Shown in pieces: positions 60,228 through 64,000 of a stretch of 64,000 nucleotides of DNA; position 1 is the stretch's first letter; every line of letters starts with the position of its first letter. A program made the position numbers and the translations under genes. The notes under the pieces were generated by a model that searched no databases, had not been told where the DNA came from, and saw nothing but the letters and a program-made list of their open reading frames with translations. This DNA is from Chrysogorgia sp. JL179-B06. Lineage: Eukaryota > Cnidaria > Anthozoa > Scleralcyonacea > Chrysogorgiidae. Location: NCBI GenBank assembly GCA_035772405.1, contig JAYKKM010000222.1:186001-250000 (forward strand), given 5' to 3'.

Positions 60228-60470
60228 ATGTATATGGCTGCGATCGATCGAAAAGAACTTATGAATGAATTGTACGATGCGCTACTTGTTACGACTGGTG
60301 CTGTGGCAGTGAGTATGATTTCTAAAAAGGCTTTGGGAGAACCATTGGGAACACCAGAGACAGTGAAAGGTACAGTGAAACTTGCTGCAGCTGTTGGCGC
60401 AGGAACGCTGTTAGTAAAGTGGGTGCAATCGAAAAAGTGGATACCGACAGATCCATTCAAATCAACGTAA
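60228..60470 (+). CDS. Small conserved membrane protein
   Basis: 80 aa, almost identical to 8617-8859, with two hydrophobic stretches. Confidence 0.7.
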   Translation: MYMAAIDRKELMNELYDALLVTTGAVAVSMISKKALGEPLGTPETVKGTVKLAAAVGAGTLLVKWVQSKKWIPTDPFKST

Positions 60471-60474
60471 GTTA

Positions 60475-60894
60475 ATGGTGAGTGTTGTGGCTGGAGGGAT
60501 TTTTAATGCAGTGGCTTTTGCAGGCGCTGGCTTTATGTTTTCGAAGTTTAATCACTCAGGCTATGAGACCGAGATGAAAAGACACAACCATGCGTTGGAA
60601 CAGTTAGCCAGTGCTAAAGAAGTGTGGTATGAGAATGAGGTCGCCAAGAAAGATAAGATCCAGCGTTTACGACAACGGCTCTCTGATGTTAATGCTGACA
60701 TTAATGACACAAACCATGCGTTGGAAGAACTTAGAAGCGTAATGACCATACGGTACAGCGGACGAGTGTTCACTGACCTCCCGAAGATTGCGGATTACTA
60801 CCAACCGAGTGCGGAAATGAAGGAATACCAATTATTGTTTGTTGGTGCGCTAGGCTTGGGTAGTGGAATAGCGGTACGGGTGCTAACTCAATAA
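60475..60894 (+). CDS. Conserved protein with coiled coil and hydrophobic ends
   Basis: 139 aa, counterpart of 8193-8612. The membrane-like termini are conserved and the coiled coil is more diverged. Confidence 0.75.
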   Translation: MVSVVAGGIFNAVAFAGAGFMFSKFNHSGYETEMKRHNHALEQLASAKEVWYENEVAKKDKIQRLRQRLSDVNADINDTNHALEELRSVMTIRYSGRVFTDLPKIADYYQPSAEMKEYQLLFVGALGLGSGIAVRVLTQ

Positions 60895-60919
60895 AAAATG
60901 TTGGAGTAGTATAAGAGCG

Positions 60920-61489
60920 ATGGACAAACTTATGAGGCAGATGAGTTATGGCTTGACAATTGACGAGATCGTGAGTGAGACGCAAACTGGGTGTGGAGAC
61001 ACCTTCAGAATTTACTACTGCTCGGATTGTGACGTTGTGAAACATGTGACTGACTGCGGTGGGTACGCGTGTCCAAAGTGTGGTGACATCGAATGGGGTT
61101 ACACTCAGAGTTACAGCGACATGAGACTCACGCGATTAAAAAGCGTTCACAAACGGTCTTGGTGGATGGGGAGGAGACTGCGGAACGTTGTGAAGTATGA
61201 GCACCTTGAGTTGATAAAAGAGGACTTCTTGAAAGTTGTCAGTGTGTTGTACTCATGCAATTTGATCAAGGGTAGAAATGTCAGCAGATATGGATACTAC
61301 ATTATTAGGTTGTGTCATAGAAGACGAGTCAAGACACTCAAGAAGGTGTCAGACCTCAAAGACGGGAAGGTGAAAGACTTGTTTGACGACAATTTGTTTG
61401 GGGTGGTGTACCCAAAGCTGGGATGGTGCGAAAGTGGCGACAATTATTACGACGAGTGGTTTAGGAAAAAAAACAAGTGTAGTATATAG
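60920..61489 (+). CDS. Zinc-ribbon protein, possible VLTF3-like factor
   Basis: 189 aa. CSDC and CPKC zinc-ribbon pairs, with the same RYGYYIIRLCHRRR block as 7582-8166. It ends seven bases before the polB ATG rather than overlapping it, because the last residues differ. Confidence 0.6.
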   Translation: MDKLMRQMSYGLTIDEIVSETQTGCGDTFRIYYCSDCDVVKHVTDCGGYACPKCGDIEWGYTQSYSDMRLTRLKSVHKRSWWMGRRLRNVVKYEHLELIKEDFLKVVSVLYSCNLIKGRNVSRYGYYIIRLCHRRRVKTLKKVSDLKDGKVKDLFDDNLFGVVYPKLGWCESGDNYYDEWFRKKNKCSI

Positions 61490-61495
61490 AAGCCA

Positions 61496-64000
61496 ATGAG
61501 TCGGACTGTGAAAAATTCAGTGACAAAAAGACGGGCGCATAAGACGAGTGCAGCCGTTGTCAATTCACTAACAGATGAAGCGACCAACGTTCACGGCTTC
61601 TTTAGAGATCAAGAAACACAACCTGTAGAAGACCTCGCGCCGTCAACGCATCTGTTGGATCGAGCACTGAGAGGGTTCACAAGGTCTTATGGAGTCGAGG
61701 TAATTGACGACAGAGACATCAATCAGGTGAATGGTAGTAGAAGTGCTGTCACTAACCTTTTGAGACGTGAACTAGGTGAGACCAACGGAATGAAAGTGGT
61801 AGAGACAGTCAAGGTCACTTTTGAGAAAGTTTTAGAACTCAATAAGACCACATACAAAACTGCCTACTTTAACAGCGAAACGTTCGTCGTCATTAACGAG
61901 CATGACATCGAGGGTGTTGCCAATCGTGGGTCGGAGCAGATTTTGACGCGGATAGCTGGGTGGCTATCTGAGGGGTCTGGATGGACTATCGACAAAATAG
62001 GTGCGCACTACGTTAATGTCGCTATTTACAGACCTTTGCATGGGAGTAGCTACATTGCGTTGCCAAAGGAGCTGTGCAACAGTATGAAGGGTCTGATAAA
62101 CGTAAATAACGATGATGACAACGAGTGCTTTAGATGGTGTCACCTTGCACATAAGTTTCCTGTTGGAAAAAACTCTGACAGAACGTCAAAATACGTCAGA
62201 CATGTCAGTAAGCTGAATTATGACGGAATCGACTTCCCAGTCACACTCAAAGACTACAACAAGATCGAAAAGGCGAACGATATTAGGATAAACGTTTTTG
62301 GGTATGAAAATTTGCAGCCATTCCCTGTGTACGTTTCTAAGGAAGCGTATCCTGACCATATGGACCTATTGTTGATAACTAATGACGTGGGCAACAAGCA
62401 TTATGTGTACATTCGCGATTTTAACAAATTCATGTACCGTCAGACAAAGTATAAGGCGAGAAAGCACTTTTGTAGATATTGCCTGCAGTGTTTTACCCGA
62501 GCGGACGTGCTTGAAAGTCACATTGAAGTGTGTTTGGTCATCAATGGGAAGCAAGCTATTAAAATGCCGCAAAAAGGTGCGAAAGTGAAATACGAGAATT
62601 TTAGCAGACAATTAAATGTACCATTTGTGGTGTACGCAGATTTCGAGGCTATCACACAGAAGGTGCACACAACAAAGCTGTCAAGCGAGAGTAGTTACAC
62701 AAATGCTTACCAGAGACATGTTGACTGCGGTTATGGGTATAAATTGGTTTGTTGTTATGACAATGAGTACAGTAAGCCAGTAAAAGTGTATCGCGGTGAA
62801 AACGCAGTTAACAAATTCATTGGGGAGATGTTAGAAATTGTTGAATATTGCAAAAAGACATCTGAGAGTCACTTTAACAAAGAAATGGTGCTGACTGATG
62901 ACGATAAGAAGAACTTTGATGAGGCTAAGAGTTGTCATATTTGTAGTGTTGAGTACACTAGCGCTGACGTTAGAGTGAGAGACCACTGTCACGTGTCAGG
63001 TAAGTACAGAGGGTCTGCACATCGTCAGTGTAATGTGAACTTTAAGTTGACTGACAAAATCCCTGTGATCTTTCATAACTTGCGCGGCTACGATAGCCAT
63101 TTCATCATGCAGGAGATTGGTAAGTTTGGTCAAGACATAAATGTGATACCGAACAACATGGAGAAGTACATGGCGTTCATGCTTGGAAAAAACTTGGTGT
63201 TCTTGGACAGCTTTCAGTTCATGGGTAGTGGTCTAGACAACTTGGTGAAGAACCTACCAAGGGACGCTTTCAAATACACATCAGAAGTGTTCCACGACGA
63301 GGGGTTGGCACTCATGACAAGAAAGGGAGTCTACCCCTACGATTATATGGACTCCTTTGATAAATTCGATGAACGTGAGCTACCCTCCAAAAAGGACTTC
63401 TACAGCGTTCTGAATGACGAGCATATTACGGAAGAAATGCATGAGCGCGCTTGCGATGTGTGGGACTACTTCGACGTTGAAAGTATGGGTGGGTATCACG
63501 ACCTGTATTTGAAAAGTGATGTGCTCTTGCTTGCCGACGTTTTCGAGAACTTTAGAGAGACATGCCACCGCGAGTATAAATTAGACCCTTGCCATTATTT
63601 CACATCGCCCGGATTGGCTTGGGACGCCATGTTAAAGATGACTGGAGTAGAACTCGAATTATTGTCCGACATCGACATGTTCCAGTTCGTAGAATTAGGT
63701 ATGCGTGGTGGTGTGAGCTACATATGCAACAGACATGGCGTGGCGAATAATAAATACATGAAGGGGTACGATAAAGCGCAAGAGTCGAAGTATTTGATGT
63801 ACCTTGACGCCAACAATTTGTATGGATGGGCGATGAGTCGAAGTCTACCCACGGGCGGCTTCAAGTGGTTGACTGAGAAAGAAATAAAAAAGGTTAATCT
63901 GCGTGAGTATCACGACGGTAGTGAAAAGGGCCTGCTGCTTGAAGTTGACTTGGAGTACCCAGACCATTTGCATGACCTACACAACGATTACCCGTTGGCT
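61496..64000 (+). CDS. polB: Protein-primed DNA polymerase B, truncated by the window end
   Basis: 835 codons are visible from MSRTVKNSVTKRR, open to the last base. The C2H2-like finger, Exo I (YADFEAI), the endonuclease VII-like insert (CHICSVEY...DHCHVSGKYRG), Exo II, Exo III and Pol A (DANNLYG) are present; Pol B and Pol C lie beyond the window. It differs from element 1 by scattered substitutions and one missing codon near residue 43. Confidence 0.95.
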   Translation, partial: MSRTVKNSVTKRRAHKTSAAVVNSLTDEATNVHGFFRDQETQPVEDLAPSTHLLDRALRGFTRSYGVEVIDDRDINQVNGSRSAVTNLLRRELGETNGMKVVETVKVTFEKVLELNKTTYKTAYFNSETFVVINEHDIEGVANRGSEQILTRIAGWLSEGSGWTIDKIGAHYVNVAIYRPLHGSSYIALPKELCNSMKGLINVNNDDDNECFRWCHLAHKFPVGKNSDRTSKYVRHVSKLNYDGIDFPVTLKDYNKIEKANDIRINVFGYENLQPFPVYVSKEAYPDHMDLLLITNDVGNKHYVYIRDFNKFMYRQTKYKARKHFCRYCLQCFTRADVLESHIEVCLVINGKQAIKMPQKGAKVKYENFSRQLNVPFVVYADFEAITQKVHTTKLSSESSYTNAYQRHVDCGYGYKLVCCYDNEYSKPVKVYRGENAVNKFIGEMLEIVEYCKKTSESHFNKEMVLTDDDKKNFDEAKSCHICSVEYTSADVRVRDHCHVSGKYRGSAHRQCNVNFKLTDKIPVIFHNLRGYDSHFIMQEIGKFGQDINVIPNNMEKYMAFMLGKNLVFLDSFQFMGSGLDNLVKNLPRDAFKYTSEVFHDEGLALMTRKGVYPYDYMDSFDKFDERELPSKKDFYSVLNDEHITEEMHERACDVWDYFDVESMGGYHDLYLKSDVLLLADVFENFRETCHREYKLDPCHYFTSPGLAWDAMLKMTGVELELLSDIDMFQFVELGMRGGVSYICNRHGVANNKYMKGYDKAQESKYLMYLDANNLYGWAMSRSLPTGGFKWLTEKEIKKVNLREYHDGSEKGLLLEVDLEYPDHLHDLHNDYPLA

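Larger units (their letters stand above)
47240..64000. mobile_element. Polinton/Maverick element 2, incomplete at the window end
   Basis: It lies in opposite orientation to element 1, beginning at the ATPase-side end. It is colinear with element 1 and has all genes from the 171-aa protein to the first 835 codons of polB; the polB end and second TIR lie outside the window. No frameshift was seen in any core gene. The terminus AGTAGTATAG follows TATTAT, the expected position of a 6-bp target duplication whose partner is not visible. Confidence 0.95.

Overview
The window is animal (metazoan) genomic DNA, most likely from a cnidarian. This is inferred from intron-split immunoglobulin-superfamily (IgSF) receptor exons with tyrosine-motif tails, together with non-LTR, Penelope, Ty3/gypsy and piggyBac fragments and two Polinton/Maverick (adintovirus-like) elements. 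There is no bacterial operon structure, and no rRNA or convincing tRNA was seen.

Layout. (1) 1-2819 and 21946-22300 are a partial, decayed duplicate ('copy A') of an IgSF receptor locus. (2) 2820-21939 is a complete 19,120-bp Polinton (element 1). It is flanked by a perfect 6-bp target duplication GGCATG, and the matching empty site is visible in copy B near 35270. (3) 22328-22705 is an intronless ubiquitin-like pseudogene. (4) 23415-41528 is the main host gene on the minus strand: two cysteine-less V-set exons, four Ig exons, then a transmembrane/tail exon with two ITAM-like YxxL pairs, all joined by phase-1 introns. Its introns hold a piggyBac-like element (27381-29923), a TA-flanked 25-bp-TIR element (32539-34977), a gypsy RNase H fragment, two foldback elements and Penelope pieces. 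(5) 43150-46500 is intergenic with nothing recognised. (6) 46500-47239 is a non-LTR retrotransposon fragment whose TTA-repeat tail is the insertion site of (7) element 2, a second Polinton in opposite orientation (47240 to beyond 64000).

The two Polintons share one gene set. Replication and integration: protein-primed DNA polymerase B carrying an endonuclease VII-like insert, and an RVE integrase with a C-terminal chromodomain. Virion: packaging ATPase, probable double-jelly-roll major capsid protein, probable single-jelly-roll minor capsid protein, a fibre-like protein and several membrane or small basic proteins. Accessory: thymidine kinase, a BRO-N/VRR-NUC/zinc-finger fusion, a zinc ribbon and a two-zinc-finger protein. 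I find no adenovirus-type cysteine protease.

Structural genes read inward from a 24-bp bidirectional promoter with a TATAACATA dyad. Element 1 has a duplicated minor capsid gene and a frameshifted ATPase. Element 2 has an intact ATPase and a duplicated membrane/coiled-coil gene. The element ends are unusual: each TIR begins with a 169-bp near-perfect palindrome, and the two elements differ in it by a paired (compensatory) substitution, which suggests a functional terminal hairpin.
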